Shown here: positions 28,308-37,496 of the stretch, piece by piece
How positions within the stretch are numbered: position 1 is the stretch's first letter
Layout of the letters: each line of letters opens with the position of its first letter
NCBI GenBank assembly: GCA_021324825.1
Contig: JAJPII010000016.1
Span: 186,001 to 250,000, forward strand
Direction of reading: 5' to 3'
Length of the DNA stretch: 64,000 nucleotides
DNA from: Spartobacteria bacterium
GTDB taxonomy: Bacteria > Verrucomicrobiota > Verrucomicrobiia > Chthoniobacterales > Chthoniobacteraceae
The notes under the pieces: model-generated
What the model was told of the DNA's origin: nothing
The model's database searches: none
The model's input: only the letters and a program-made list of their open reading frames with translations
Program-made: the position numbers and the translations under genes

Positions 28308-28655
28308 ATGAAACATCGTCTCGAGCGCGTAAGCGAGATTCTCAAGCGCGAGGTCAGCGAGTTCATCCTGCGCGAGTTCACCTTCCCCGGCGCGCTCGTG
28401 ACGGTGCAGCACGTCGACGTAACCCCCGACCTGAAGCACTCCAACGTCTATATCAGCGCGCTCGGCGACGAGGACGCCCGGAAAGCCGCCATCCACAAAA
28501 TCCAGGAGAGCCGTTCCATGATCCAGCACGCCGTTTCCAGGCGCGTCGTGTTGAAATACACGCCGCAACTCCATTTCCGCCTGGATACCGCCATCGAACG
28601 CGGCACGCGCGTCATCGAGCTTCTGCAGCAGATAGAAACGCCCGAAGAGGAATGA
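28308..28655 (+). CDS. rbfA: 30S ribosome-binding factor RbfA
   Basis: Small KH-fold factor needed for late maturation of the 30S subunit and 16S rRNA processing. At 115 aa it matches the family, with the signature RVSEILKREVSEFILREF near the start, VTPDLKHSNVYISAL in the middle and the conserved PQLHFRLDTAIERG near the C-terminus. It starts 17 bases after infB, and its stop overlaps the ATG of the DHH phosphoesterase gene, the normal order of this operon. Confidence 0.96.
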   Translation: MKHRLERVSEILKREVSEFILREFTFPGALVTVQHVDVTPDLKHSNVYISALGDEDARKAAIHKIQESRSMIQHAVSRRVVLKYTPQLHFRLDTAIERGTRVIELLQQIETPEEE

Positions 28656-29620
28656 ACTGCGCCTTCGAGGAGATCGCCGCCGTATTGAAGGCGAACGAAA
28701 GTTTCGTCGTCATGAGCCATGTCCGGCCCGACGGCGACGCGCTCGGGTGCATCCTGGCGATGGCGCTCAGCCTCGAGCAGCTCGGCAAGCGCGTCCGCGT
28801 CTGGAACCAGGACGGGATGCTCGCCAAATACAGCTTCCTCCCGCGCGCGGAACTCGTGCAAACGCCGCCCGCCGAGCCGGAGGACTTCGATGTCGCCATC
28901 GCTCTCGACACCGCCTCGCGCGAGCGCCTCGGGACGTGCCTCAACTCCATTGGAAGCGCGAAGACGTGGCTGAACATCGACCACCACATCAGCAACAACC
29001 GCTACGGCGACCTGGCCTATATCGACCCCTCGTCGCCGGCCACGGGGCAGATACTCCACGAACTCTTCCAGCGGCAGGGCCTCCCCTTCAACCATGACAT
29101 CGCGGTAAACCTCTTCGTGGCCATATCCACCGACACCGGCTCCTTCCAATATCCGAACACCAGCGCCCGCTCCTTCGAGATTGGCGCCGAACTCGTCAAG
29201 GCGGGCGTCAACGTCGGGGCCATTTCGCAGAGCATGTACGAGAGCTACCCCCGCCGCCGGATCGAACTGCTGCGCGCGCTGCTGAACAGGCTCGTTTTCT
29301 CCTGCGAGGACCGCGTAGCCAGCTTTTCGCTTTCGCTCGAAGGCGCGGCGGCCGTCGACGCGCTGCCAGAGGATAATGAAGGGATGATCGATCACATCCG
29401 CGCGATAGACGGCGTTATCGTCGCCGCTTTTATCGAAGAACTCCCCGAGGGCAAGGTCCGGATCAGCCTCCGCTCAAAAACCCCGAAGGTGGATGTCTCA
29501 AAAATTTGCGGGCGCTTTGGCGGCGGCGGCCATACCCTGGCGGCTGGCGCGCGGATTCGCGGGGTTCTTTCCGAAGTCGAGCGCGAAGTCCTCGGCGCCA
29601 TTTGTAATGAGATCACTTGA
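28652..29620 (+). CDS. nrnA: DHH-family phosphoesterase, NrnA-like
   Basis: Predicted nanoRNase / pAp phosphatase that degrades short oligonucleotides. The N-terminal DHH domain has SHVRPDGDALG (about 22-32), ALDTASRERLG and the signature NIDHHISNN (about 108). The C-terminal DHHA1 domain has RISLRSKTPKVDVSKICGRF and the substrate-binding GGGHTLAAGAR. Length 322 aa is usual. It overlaps rbfA by 4 bases and truB by 14, which fits tight coupling in the ribosome-biogenesis operon. Activity on oligoRNA or on cyclic dinucleotide products is family knowledge and is not shown by the sequence itself. Confidence 0.93.
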   Translation: MNCAFEEIAAVLKANESFVVMSHVRPDGDALGCILAMALSLEQLGKRVRVWNQDGMLAKYSFLPRAELVQTPPAEPEDFDVAIALDTASRERLGTCLNSIGSAKTWLNIDHHISNNRYGDLAYIDPSSPATGQILHELFQRQGLPFNHDIAVNLFVAISTDTGSFQYPNTSARSFEIGAELVKAGVNVGAISQSMYESYPRRRIELLRALLNRLVFSCEDRVASFSLSLEGAAAVDALPEDNEGMIDHIRAIDGVIVAAFIEELPEGKVRISLRSKTPKVDVSKICGRFGGGGHTLAAGARIRGVLSEVEREVLGAICNEIT

Positions 29621-30326
29621 AATAGACGGCGTCCTCCTCGTCGACAAAGCGCCGCGCATGACCTCGCATGACGTGGTGGCGATTGTCCGCCGCAAACTCG
29701 GGACGAAGAAGGTCGGCCATTGCGGAACGCTCGATCCGCTCGCCACGGGCCTCCTTCTCATTGTCCTGGGGCGCGGGACGAAGGTGCAGGACCTCCTCAT
29801 GAGCGAGGACAAGGAATACGTCGGCACGATCGCCCTCGGCGCCACCACCGACAGCCAGGACGCCGACGGGCAGGTCGTCGAGACGAAGCCCGTGCCGGAA
29901 TTGACGCCCGGACAGATCGAGGAAGCGTTCGCGAAATTCGACGGCGATTTTTACCAGACGCCTCCGATGGTCTCGGCGATCAAGAAGGACGGCGTGGCGC
30001 TCTACAAACTCGCGCGGCAGGGGAAAGTCGTGGAACGCGAACCGCGTTTCGTCCACGTTTTCGCCCACGAGATTCTCGCGATCCGCCCGGCGGAGATCGA
30101 CTTCCGCGTGGTCTGCACGAAAGGTTTTTACGTCCGCACGTACGCGCACGACATCGGGGAAAAACTCGGCTGCGGGGCGCACCTGAAAAGCCTGCGCCGC
30201 ACGCGCTCCGGGCGTTTCGACTTGCAGCGCGCCGTCACCGTTCACGCCATCCAGACACAGGAACCGGCAGTCATCCTGGAGAAAATTCTGAGCCTGCCGG
30301 AAGTCTCGCGGTTGCGGGGAGGGTGA
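29607..30326 (+). CDS. truB: tRNA pseudouridine(55) synthase TruB
   Basis: Converts U55 of tRNAs to pseudouridine. The ATG at 29607, inside the end of nrnA, gives MRSLEIDGVLLVDKAPRMTS and 239 aa. The catalytic Asp43 lies in GHCGTLDPLATGLL, followed by KEYVGTIALGATTDSQDADG, the YxxxR-type YKLARQGK and the KGFYVRTYAHDIG motif. The C-terminal PUA-like extension is short. Any earlier start would add a sequence that is not protein-like. The order infB-rbfA-nrnA-truB-ribF is the common bacterial arrangement. Confidence 0.96.
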   Translation: MRSLEIDGVLLVDKAPRMTSHDVVAIVRRKLGTKKVGHCGTLDPLATGLLLIVLGRGTKVQDLLMSEDKEYVGTIALGATTDSQDADGQVVETKPVPELTPGQIEEAFAKFDGDFYQTPPMVSAIKKDGVALYKLARQGKVVEREPRFVHVFAHEILAIRPAEIDFRVVCTKGFYVRTYAHDIGEKLGCGAHLKSLRRTRSGRFDLQRAVTVHAIQTQEPAVILEKILSLPEVSRLRGG

Positions 30327-30329
30327 GTT

Positions 30330-31241
30330 TTGCTGTCCGGTCTTTCCAAGCTGCCCGGTCCGGTCTTTCTCTCCATCGGCGTGTTCGACGGGGTGCATCT
30401 CGGGCATCGCGCGGTCATCCGGCGCGCCCTGGACGACGCGCGCGCCGCGGGCGGCACGGCGGCCGTCCTGACGTTCGACCCGCATCCGCTGCGCATCCTC
30501 CAGCCGGAACACGCGCCGCGCCTTCTGACATCCACGCCGCACAAGCTGCGGCTCATCCGCGCGCTCGGGGTCGAGGCGCTGCTCGTGATTCCCTTCGACA
30601 GGCGATTCGCCGCGACGCCGCCGGAGGAATTCATCAAGGCTTTGCGCGACGCGTGCAACCCCTTGCGCGAGATCTGCGTCGGCCACCAATGGTCTTTCGG
30701 GCGCAACCGCGCGGGGAACCTGGAGATGCTGCGCCGCCTCGGCGACGAGATGGGCTTCGACGAAGTCGGAGTGCCCGCCGTTGAAATCGACGGACGCATC
30801 GTCAGCAGCACGCTCATTCGCGGCGCCGTCCAGGCCGGCGATTTCGAGACGGCCCGCCGTTTCCTTGGCCGGGAATACACCATCCTCGGGACGGTTGTCG
30901 AAGGCGATCACCTCGGGCGCAAGCTCGGGTTTCCCACCGCCAACCTCGCCGCGCACAACGAGCAATTCCCGCCGGACGGCGTCTATGCCGTGGAAGCCGC
31001 GCTGCGCGAACGCCGTTGCAAAGGGGTGGTGAACATCGGCGTGCGGCCCACCGTCCACGCGAGCGGCGGCGAGCGGGTGCTGGAACTCCACCTCTTCGAC
31101 TTCGAGGAGAATATCTACGGCGAGGAGGTCGAAGTCTTCTTCCGCCATTACATCCGGCCCGAGAAGAAATTCGGGGGCCTCGACGAATTGCGCGCGGGAA
31201 TCGACCGGGACGTCCGCGAGGCAAGGGCCAAATTGCATTGA
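30330..31241 (+). CDS. ribF: Bifunctional riboflavin kinase / FAD synthetase
   Basis: Makes FMN from riboflavin and then FAD. The N-terminal adenylyltransferase domain has SIGVFDGVHLGHRAVI and the conserved FDPHPLRILQP and EFIKAL region. The C-terminal riboflavin kinase domain starts near residue 185 with GRKLGFPTANL, then VNIGVRPTV and LELHLFDFEENIYG. Length 303 aa is normal. The start is TTG, three bases after truB; no in-frame ATG lies before the nucleotide-binding motif. TTG use is repeated elsewhere in this window. Confidence 0.95.
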   Translation: MLSGLSKLPGPVFLSIGVFDGVHLGHRAVIRRALDDARAAGGTAAVLTFDPHPLRILQPEHAPRLLTSTPHKLRLIRALGVEALLVIPFDRRFAATPPEEFIKALRDACNPLREICVGHQWSFGRNRAGNLEMLRRLGDEMGFDEVGVPAVEIDGRIVSSTLIRGAVQAGDFETARRFLGREYTILGTVVEGDHLGRKLGFPTANLAAHNEQFPPDGVYAVEAALRERRCKGVVNIGVRPTVHASGGERVLELHLFDFEENIYGEEVEVFFRHYIRPEKKFGGLDELRAGIDRDVREARAKLH

Positions 31242-31268
31242 CGGCCCAGTTGTGTTAATCACATCCCG

Positions 31269-32069
31269 ATGTTGAGTTTCACCAAGATGAACGGCGCCGG
31301 GAACGATTTCGTTCTCCTGGACAATCGCGACGGCGCGATCCGGTTGACGCCTCCCGTCATCGAGAGGCTTTGCGACCGGCATCGCGGCATCGGCGCCGAC
31401 GGCGTCCTGCTCCTGGAAAAGGGCGCCCCTTTCCGCATGCGCTATTACAACCGCGACGGCGGGGAAGCCGAGATGTGCGGCAACGGCGCCCGCTGCTTCG
31501 CCCGGTTCGCGAACCGCCTCGCCGGGCCGCTGGAGGAAGTCCAGTTCGAGACGATGGCCGGCGTCGTCCGCGCGCGCCTGGTGGGCGATTCCGTCCGCCT
31601 GGTGATGAGCGCGCCGAAGGACCTGCTTCTAAACAGAAAGCTCCGGGTTGAAGGGGAGGAGTTCACCGTGCATTCGGTCAATACCGGCGTTCCGCACGCC
31701 GTCGTCTTTGTCGATGACCTTGAACGGGTGGACGTCGCGCGGCTCGGCGCGGCCATCCGCTTGCACGAACTCTTCGCGCCTCAAGGGACGAACGTGAACT
31801 TCGTCAGCCCGGAAGGCGTCCGAACCTTCGAGCGCGGAGTGGAAGCCGAGACGCTCGCTTGCGGCACCGGCGTCGTCGCCGTCGCGCTCGTTTCCCATCT
31901 GCTAACCGGGGCCGCTTCTCCCGTCGGCGTTCGCGTCCGCGGCGGCGACTTGTTGCATGTCGGGTTCGAGGAACACAACGGCGTTTTTGAGAATGTAACC
32001 CTGACCGGCCCCGCCGATTTCGTCTTCGACGGCCGGATCGAAGAGACCCCCGCCGCGCCGTTACTGTAA
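31269..32069 (+). CDS. dapF: Diaminopimelate epimerase
   Basis: Interconverts LL- and meso-diaminopimelate for lysine and peptidoglycan synthesis. The protein has the canonical start TKMNGAGNDFVLLDNRDG, the first active-site Cys70 in GGEAEMCGNGARC and the second Cys198 in EAETLACGTGVVAVAL, so the cofactor-independent two-base mechanism is intact. Its stop shares one base with the dapA ATG (TAATG). Grouping with dapA and dapB downstream of the nusA-ribF genes links cell-wall precursor supply to the translation operon. Confidence 0.97.
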   Translation: MLSFTKMNGAGNDFVLLDNRDGAIRLTPPVIERLCDRHRGIGADGVLLLEKGAPFRMRYYNRDGGEAEMCGNGARCFARFANRLAGPLEEVQFETMAGVVRARLVGDSVRLVMSAPKDLLLNRKLRVEGEEFTVHSVNTGVPHAVVFVDDLERVDVARLGAAIRLHELFAPQGTNVNFVSPEGVRTFERGVEAETLACGTGVVAVALVSHLLTGAASPVGVRVRGGDLLHVGFEEHNGVFENVTLTGPADFVFDGRIEETPAAPLL

Positions 32070-32944
32070 TGTTTCAAGGAGCATTCACGGCGCTCGTAAC
32101 GCCTTTCAAAAACGGCGGCATCGACGAACTGGCCTTCGAGCAGCTCGTCGAGTTTCAGATCGAGAGCGGCATCACCGGTCTCGTCCCTGTCGGCACCACC
32201 GGCGAATCCCCCACGCTCGACCATGAGGAGCACGCCCGCGTCATCGAACTGGCCGTCCGGTTCGCGCGGGGCCGCCGCCCGGTCATCGCCGGCGCGGGGT
32301 CCAACTCCACGAAGGAGGCTGTCGAACTGACCCGCGACGCGGAGCGGCTGGGCGCCGACGCCGTCCTCCTGGTCGCGCCCTACTATAACAAGCCGTCGCA
32401 GGAAGGCCTCTTCCGCCACTACGAAGCCATCGCGCGCGAGACCCGGCTGCCGATCATCCTCTACAGCATTCCGGGGCGGTGCGGGGTGGAGATCGCCGTC
32501 GAAACGGTCGTCCGGCTCGCGAAAGCCTGCCCAAACATCGTCGCCATAAAGGAAAGCGGCGGCAGTGTCGACAGGGTCAGCCTCCTGCGGCAGGCCATCC
32601 CCCCCGAGTTTGAAATCCTCTCCGGCGATGATCCGCTCACGCTTCCCTTCCTCGCGGCGGGGGCGGTCGGCGTCATCAGCGTCGCGGCGAACCTCATCCC
32701 CGCGGAGATCGTGCGGTTGGTCCGCTGTTTCCTTGCGGGGGAAATCGGCGTCGCCCGCGCGATCCATGAGAAATATTACCCGCTGTTCAAGGATATCTTC
32801 ATCGACACGAATCCCGTTCCGATAAAGGCCGCGCTCAGCTTCGCGGGGAGGATGAGCCCGGCGGTCCGGCTCCCCCTGTGCGAGATGAACGAGACGAACA
32901 CGAACAAACTGCGCGCAACCCTCGAGAGCCTCGGCTTCCCATGA
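32069..32944 (+). CDS. dapA: 4-hydroxy-tetrahydrodipicolinate synthase
   Basis: Condenses pyruvate with aspartate semialdehyde, the first committed step to lysine and diaminopimelate. The TIM-barrel enzyme of 291 aa shows GLVPVGTTGESPTL (about 38-50), APYYNKPSQEGLFRHYEAIA, the catalytic tyrosine in LYSIPGR (Tyr132) and the Schiff-base lysine in VAIKESGG (Lys161). A terminal ATGA overlaps dapB. It sits between dapF and dapB in one coupled unit. Confidence 0.98.
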   Translation: MFQGAFTALVTPFKNGGIDELAFEQLVEFQIESGITGLVPVGTTGESPTLDHEEHARVIELAVRFARGRRPVIAGAGSNSTKEAVELTRDAERLGADAVLLVAPYYNKPSQEGLFRHYEAIARETRLPIILYSIPGRCGVEIAVETVVRLAKACPNIVAIKESGGSVDRVSLLRQAIPPEFEILSGDDPLTLPFLAAGAVGVISVAANLIPAEIVRLVRCFLAGEIGVARAIHEKYYPLFKDIFIDTNPVPIKAALSFAGRMSPAVRLPLCEMNETNTNKLRATLESLGFP

Positions 32945-33678
32945 CTCCGCTGAATCTGCTGGTGAACGGCTCGAAGGGGAGGATGGGGCGGACGATCATC
33001 GCCTGCGCCAAGGCCGATCCCGCCGTCAGCGTGGCCGCCGCAATCGACATTGGCGACGACCTTGCCGCGGCCATCGCCCGATGCGACGTGGTTATTGAGT
33101 TCAGCCACCACACCGCGACCGCGCAGGTCGCCGCCGCATGCGCCGGCAATCGGAAGGCCCTGGTCATAGGAACCACCGGCCATACGGACGAGGAGATCGG
33201 AAAAATCCGCGCCGTCTCGCGCGACGTACCGGTTGTGTTCGCGCCGAATTTCAGCGTCGGCGTCAACGCCTTATTCTGGCTCGCCGGCAAGGCGGTCGAG
33301 GTGCTGGGGCCGGACTTCGACATCGAAGTGGTCGAGATGCACCACCGCTTGAAGAAGGACGCGCCCAGCGGCACCGCGAAACGCCTGGTGGAAATCCTGG
33401 CCGAGGCGCGCCGATTAAATTACGCGGAACACGCGCGGCATGGGCGCGAAGGGATGGTCGGCGAAAGGACGAATTCCGAGATTGGCGTGCACGCCGTGCG
33501 CGGCGGCGACGTGGTCGGCGACCACACCGTGATTTTTGCGGGCCAGGGCGAGCGCATCGAACTGACCCACAAGGCTTCGAGCCGTGAAACCTTCGCGAAA
33601 GGCGCGATCCGCGCCGCGAAGTGGGTCGCGCGCCGGCCGCCTGGTCTTTACGACATGCAAAGCGTCCTCGGGCTATAG
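32941..33678 (+). CDS. dapB: 4-hydroxy-tetrahydrodipicolinate reductase
   Basis: NAD(P)H-dependent second step of the diaminopimelate pathway. The ATG at 32941 overlaps the dapA stop (ATGA) and gives 245 aa starting MTPLNLLVNGSKGRMGRTI, the nucleotide-binding loop. FSHHTATAQVAAAC, VIGTTGHTDEEI, NFSVGVN and the signature VEMHHRLKKDAPSGTAKRL are all present, as is the C-terminal HKASSRETFAKGAIRAAKW. A longer frame upstream exists only because it overlaps dapA. Confidence 0.97.
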   Translation: MTPLNLLVNGSKGRMGRTIIACAKADPAVSVAAAIDIGDDLAAAIARCDVVIEFSHHTATAQVAAACAGNRKALVIGTTGHTDEEIGKIRAVSRDVPVVFAPNFSVGVNALFWLAGKAVEVLGPDFDIEVVEMHHRLKKDAPSGTAKRLVEILAEARRLNYAEHARHGREGMVGERTNSEIGVHAVRGGDVVGDHTVIFAGQGERIELTHKASSRETFAKGAIRAAKWVARRPPGLYDMQSVLGL

Positions 33679-34959
33679 GTGAAACTGGCGATCCTGTTCG
33701 TCGCCGTCCTGCTCTCGCGCATCCCTTTCCTTGACGCCGGCTACGGCGTCAACACGGACGCGTGGCGCGTCGCGCGCTCGGCGCGGGCCATCGCGGAAAC
33801 GCATTCCTATGAAGCCTCGCGGCTGCCGGGGTATCCGGTTCAGGAAATCGTCTGCGCGTTCCTGTGGCGGGGCGGGCACGATTGGAAATACGGCCCGCTC
33901 GTCCTGAACGCCGCCTCCGCTATTTTCGGCGCGCTCGCCGTCGTGCTGTTCGCGTTGCTGGCTCGCGACACGGGTTGCAAAGACTGGCTGCTCGCCGCGG
34001 CGAGCCTCGCGTTTTCCCCGCTGTTTTACATCAGCTCCGTGACGTCGAAGGATTACGTCTGGGGGTTGGCGTTCAGCCTGGCGGCCACGCTCCTGGCGCT
34101 GAAAACGCGCCCCGCCGCCGCCGGGGTTTGCCTCGGATTGGCCATCGGCTGCCGCATCACATGGGGAGCCATGGTTCTCCCGCTCGGCTTTATTCTTGTG
34201 AACACGCCCCCGCGCCGCCGTATCGTCTTGTTTCTTTTGAGCGCCGCTCTGGTCGCAACGCTCGTGTTCGCTCCGGTTTATCTGAAGTACGGGCCGGGAT
34301 TCTTCACTTTCTACGACAACCATGAAACGCCGGGCTGTAGGCTCATCCTGCGCCGGATGTTCGTCGAAGTCTGGGGCTGGCCCGGAATCGCCGGTTTGCT
34401 CGTCGCTCTCTGCGGCATACGGCGCCGCGAGGGCGCATGGCTCCATCCTGTGGCGTGGGGCGCCATCGTGCTCATCTATATAGCCGCGTTCCTCCGGTTG
34501 CCGGATCAGGCCGGCTATTTGTTGCCGATAGTCCCTTTTGTCTATCTGTTGCTCGCGAGGTTCGCCCGGCGCACGACGTTCCAGATATTCTGCGTCCTGG
34601 TGGTCTTGGGATCGGGCGCGGTATTGCAGGATCACGCCGAGCGCATTGCCACGGTGCAAAACGTCAGGAATTTCCTCTCCTTCACCTCGACGCTTCAAGG
34701 GAAGAACATCATCGTCGTCGGTTCCTGGGAACAACTAATCTCGCTCATGCCTCCGAAGAAAACCGCCGGAGACACGCGGTTCGCGGGCATCATGACCGCG
34801 AGCGAAGTCCTCGACGCCTTGAAGAACCACTGCACGCTCTATTACCTGCCGCTCATCCGGGAATTTAACTATCGCGTAAACGGGATAGACCTCGCAAAAT
34901 ATGGAGCGAAGGATTTGCGGGCGCTCTATGAAGAGCATACGCGCAAGCCGCCCCCGTGA
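33679..34959 (+). CDS. GT-C-fold membrane glycosyltransferase-like protein
   Basis: Polytopic membrane protein of 426 aa with roughly ten hydrophobic helices and an early acidic loop (GYGVNTDAWRVARSA) that could hold the metal/sugar-binding Asp of PMT/ArnT-type enzymes using polyprenyl-phosphate sugars. The loop SRLPGYPVQE resembles the region after the catalytic Asp in the PMT_2 family, and SSVTSKDYVWGLAFSLA fits a later helix. The C-terminal 100 residues are soluble. The GTG start directly follows the dapB stop, so it belongs to the end of that operon. Sugar and acceptor are unknown; glycosylation of lipid or protein is inference. Confidence 0.75.
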   Translation: MKLAILFVAVLLSRIPFLDAGYGVNTDAWRVARSARAIAETHSYEASRLPGYPVQEIVCAFLWRGGHDWKYGPLVLNAASAIFGALAVVLFALLARDTGCKDWLLAAASLAFSPLFYISSVTSKDYVWGLAFSLAATLLALKTRPAAAGVCLGLAIGCRITWGAMVLPLGFILVNTPPRRRIVLFLLSAALVATLVFAPVYLKYGPGFFTFYDNHETPGCRLILRRMFVEVWGWPGIAGLLVALCGIRRREGAWLHPVAWGAIVLIYIAAFLRLPDQAGYLLPIVPFVYLLLARFARRTTFQIFCVLVVLGSGAVLQDHAERIATVQNVRNFLSFTSTLQGKNIIVVGSWEQLISLMPPKKTAGDTRFAGIMTASEVLDALKNHCTLYYLPLIREFNYRVNGIDLAKYGAKDLRALYEEHTRKPPP

Positions 34960-34972
34960 AAAATCCCTGTTC

Positions 34973-35031
34973 GTTGTAGAGGCGGCTGCGCCAGCCGCCT
35001 TGGAACGGGAGACAACGCCAAAGCGCAGGCG
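34973..35031 (+). repeat. Intergenic palindromic repeat, copy 3
   Basis: GTTGTAGAGGCGGCTGCGCC plus AGCCGCCTTGGAACGGGAG and the internal CAACGCCAAAGCGCAGGCGC seen in other copies. It fills the space between the convergent glycosyltransferase and aspartate aminotransferase genes, ending directly at the latter's stop codon. Confidence 0.75.
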
Positions 35032-36195
35032 CTACAGCGTGCGGCAGAATTCCTCGAACCGGTCCAGGCCCTTCTTGATGACATCCATGCTCGTCGCGTA
35101 GCTGAAGCGCAGGGTGCGGTCATCCCCGAAGGCGACGCCCGGCACCACCGCGACGTTCGCCTTGCTCAGGAGTCTGTCCGCGAAATTCTGCGACGTGAGC
35201 GAAAGCTTGCTGATGTTCACCAGGACGTAGAACGCGCCAAGCGGCTTCACCGCGGAGATGTTCGGTATCTGGGCGAGGCGGTCGAACATGTAATGGCGGC
35301 GCATGTCGAACTCCGCGCGCATGTCGTTCACGGCTTGCTGGTCGCCTTTCAGCGCCGCCAGGCCGCCCTTCTGCGAAAAGGAGCACGGGTTGGAGGTGCT
35401 GTGGCTCTGGATGGAGTCGATGGCCTTGGCGATCGCTTCCGGCGCGCCGAGATAACCCAGGCGCCAGCCGGTCATCGAATACGCCTTGCTGAATCCGTTG
35501 ACGGTGATCGTGAGGTTGAACGCCTCCGGGGAGATCGAGCCGATGCTGACGTGCTCGGCGCCGTCGTAGGTCAGCTTCTCGTAGATTTCGTCCGAGAGGA
35601 TGAATATCTCCTCCTCGGCGGCGACTTCGGCCAGCGCGGCGAGTTCTTCGCGCGTATAGACGGAGCCGGTCGGGTTGCCGGGGGAGTTGATGATGACCAT
35701 CTTCGTGCGGGGGGTCATCGCGTTTTCAAATTCGGCGGGCGTCATCTTCCAGCCGTTCTCCTCGCTCGTCTGCACGATGACCGGTTCGGCGCCGACCAGG
35801 CGGGCCATCTCGGGGTAACTGAGCCAGTACGGCGCGGGGATGATGATCTCATCGCCCGGTTCGCACGTCGCGAGGATGGCGTTGTAACACGAATGCTTCG
35901 CGCCGTTGCTGACGATGACCTGGTGCGACTTGTAGTCGAGCTTGTTCTCGGTGGAGAACTTCTCGGCGATGGCCTGGCGCAATTCCGGTATGCCGGAGCT
36001 GGGGGTGTATTTGGTAAACCCGGCGTCGAGGGACGCCATCGCGGCGGCTTTGATGTGGTCGGGCGTGTCGAAGTCCGGTTCGCCCGCGCCGAAGCCGCAG
36101 ACGTCGATGCCTTCGGCCTTCATGGCCTTGGCTTTGCTGTCGATGGAGAGCGTGAGGGATGGGCTGAGGATTTTTGCGCGCGAAGCGAGTTCCAT
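35032..36195 (-). CDS. aspC: Aspartate aminotransferase (class I, PLP-dependent)
   Basis: PLP enzyme that transfers amino groups between aspartate and 2-oxoglutarate. The 387-aa protein has the class Ib pattern: GFGAGEPDFDTPDHIK, KYTPSSGIPELRQAI, NGAKHSCYNAI, INSPGNPTGSVY with the conserved NP, DEIYEKLTYDG, the Schiff-base Lys237 in NGFSKAYSMTGWRLGY and the C-terminal Arg in LRFSYATS. It follows the NDK gene after nine bases on the same strand. Class Ib members sometimes also act on prephenate, so substrate range is open. Its product feeds the diaminopimelate pathway encoded just upstream on the other strand. Confidence 0.93.
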   Translation of the reverse strand: MELASRAKILSPSLTLSIDSKAKAMKAEGIDVCGFGAGEPDFDTPDHIKAAAMASLDAGFTKYTPSSGIPELRQAIAEKFSTENKLDYKSHQVIVSNGAKHSCYNAILATCEPGDEIIIPAPYWLSYPEMARLVGAEPVIVQTSEENGWKMTPAEFENAMTPRTKMVIINSPGNPTGSVYTREELAALAEVAAEEEIFILSDEIYEKLTYDGAEHVSIGSISPEAFNLTITVNGFSKAYSMTGWRLGYLGAPEAIAKAIDSIQSHSTSNPCSFSQKGGLAALKGDQQAVNDMRAEFDMRRHYMFDRLAQIPNISAVKPLGAFYVLVNISKLSLTSQNFADRLLSKANVAVVPGVAFGDDRTLRFSYATSMDVIKKGLDRFEEFCRTL

Positions 36196-36204
36196 ACTTA
36201 TTTT

Positions 36205-37380
36205 TCAGGGGTTCAAGTTGCCGTAATAGGTTTCGATGAGAGGCTTCAAATTGTTCTCTTTTATCCGGACGATGCCCATCTCGCGGCTCGCGTTTTCCGG
36301 CGAGTCCGAGGCGTGCGCGGCGTTGACCATGATCGTCTGCCCGAATTCCTTGCGGATCGAGCCGGGAGGCGCCTTGGAAGGATCGGTCGGGCCGAGCACT
36401 TCGCGGATTTTCCTGACCGCGTCGACGCCCTGGTAAACGAGGGCGACGCACTTTTCCGTGCCGGGTTCCTCGCGTTTGTCCGCAGGGGTTTCGCTTGGCT
36501 TCGAACCGGCCATGAATTGCACGATGGACTCCCAGTTCTCCCGGCCGGCGACCGGGCCGAGCAGTTCGCCGAGTTCCTTCTGCACCTTGTCGTTGAGCGC
36601 GAAGCCGAGTTCATCCTCGATGGCCAGGCGCGCCTGCACGCCGGAGCGGTCCTTCAGTTTTTCCATGAGGACATCGAGCACCGGCCGGTAAAACTCCTCC
36701 GCCTGCGCCACGCTCATCCGGTGCACCTTGAACCCGATGATGTAGAGGCCCGTCCGCGAAAAGAGATCGATGACGCCGCCCGGCCTGGCGTTGGGAAAGC
36801 GGAAGTTGTCGGGCTTGATGAGCACCAGCGTTTTTTGGACATTCGCGCCGGGGGCGAACGGCACCACGTCTTCGAGGAGGCCGCCGTCCGTGTCGGAGTG
36901 GGACGCCCAGAGCTTCAGATTCGCCTCGACGGATTTTTCATCCGGAGGCGCGAGCACCGCGGGTTCGAAATAACGCACCGCGCCGTCCGCGTCGACCAGG
37001 TAATCCCCAAACGTGTCGCGAATGGTCTCGCCGCTCGTCCGTTCGTTGACGATGTGGCCGACCGTCGTGCGGATGTTCATCATCGCGTTCTCGCCCCGGA
37101 ACACCAGCAGGAGCACCCGCTGGCGGTTGCCCTGGGAGTCAGGGCCGAAGTTTTTCAGGACGTACTGCCGTATCAACTCCTGTGTGGCGCGGTGCCGCGG
37201 CTCAGGGTCGGTGACGATGGAATTCGCGTAAGCGTCCACGAGTTCCTTGCACGGAGCGAACATCATGGCGCTCACCAGGTCGAGGCCCGTGCGGGAAATA
37301 AGGCGGGAGATTATCCCCCCCGTCCGCGATTTGCGGATCGAGTAGGGAGTCACCACTACATAGGAAAGCTCATCTGCCAT
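36205..37380 (-). CDS. ndk: Two-domain nucleoside diphosphate kinase, N-terminal copy degenerate
   Basis: Balances NTP pools through a phospho-histidine. The 391-aa protein is more than twice the usual 140-150 aa and holds two NDK folds. The C-terminal copy (from about 180) has LVLIKPDNFRF, SIRKEFGQTIMVNAAHASDS and the phosphorylated His in VNAAHASD, so it should be active; it carries an insertion of about 60 residues in its middle. The N-terminal copy keeps the fold (YVVVTPYSIRKSRTGGIISR; ETIRDTFGDY) but has lost KPD and the His (VRYFEPAVLAPP), so it is a pseudo-kinase domain. aspC follows on the same strand. Confidence 0.88.
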   Translation of the reverse strand: MADELSYVVVTPYSIRKSRTGGIISRLISRTGLDLVSAMMFAPCKELVDAYANSIVTDPEPRHRATQELIRQYVLKNFGPDSQGNRQRVLLLVFRGENAMMNIRTTVGHIVNERTSGETIRDTFGDYLVDADGAVRYFEPAVLAPPDEKSVEANLKLWASHSDTDGGLLEDVVPFAPGANVQKTLVLIKPDNFRFPNARPGGVIDLFSRTGLYIIGFKVHRMSVAQAEEFYRPVLDVLMEKLKDRSGVQARLAIEDELGFALNDKVQKELGELLGPVAGRENWESIVQFMAGSKPSETPADKREEPGTEKCVALVYQGVDAVRKIREVLGPTDPSKAPPGSIRKEFGQTIMVNAAHASDSPENASREMGIVRIKENNLKPLIETYYGNLNP

Positions 37381-37496
37381 AGATAAAAATTGCCTGCGTC
37401 AACCCGGCTGGAAGTCAAGTAATCCAGCGCGGAACCAACGTAGGCATCTCGCTTACTTCAAGCTGCCTCCAAGCTACCCGGCGCGCCCTCCCGGCG

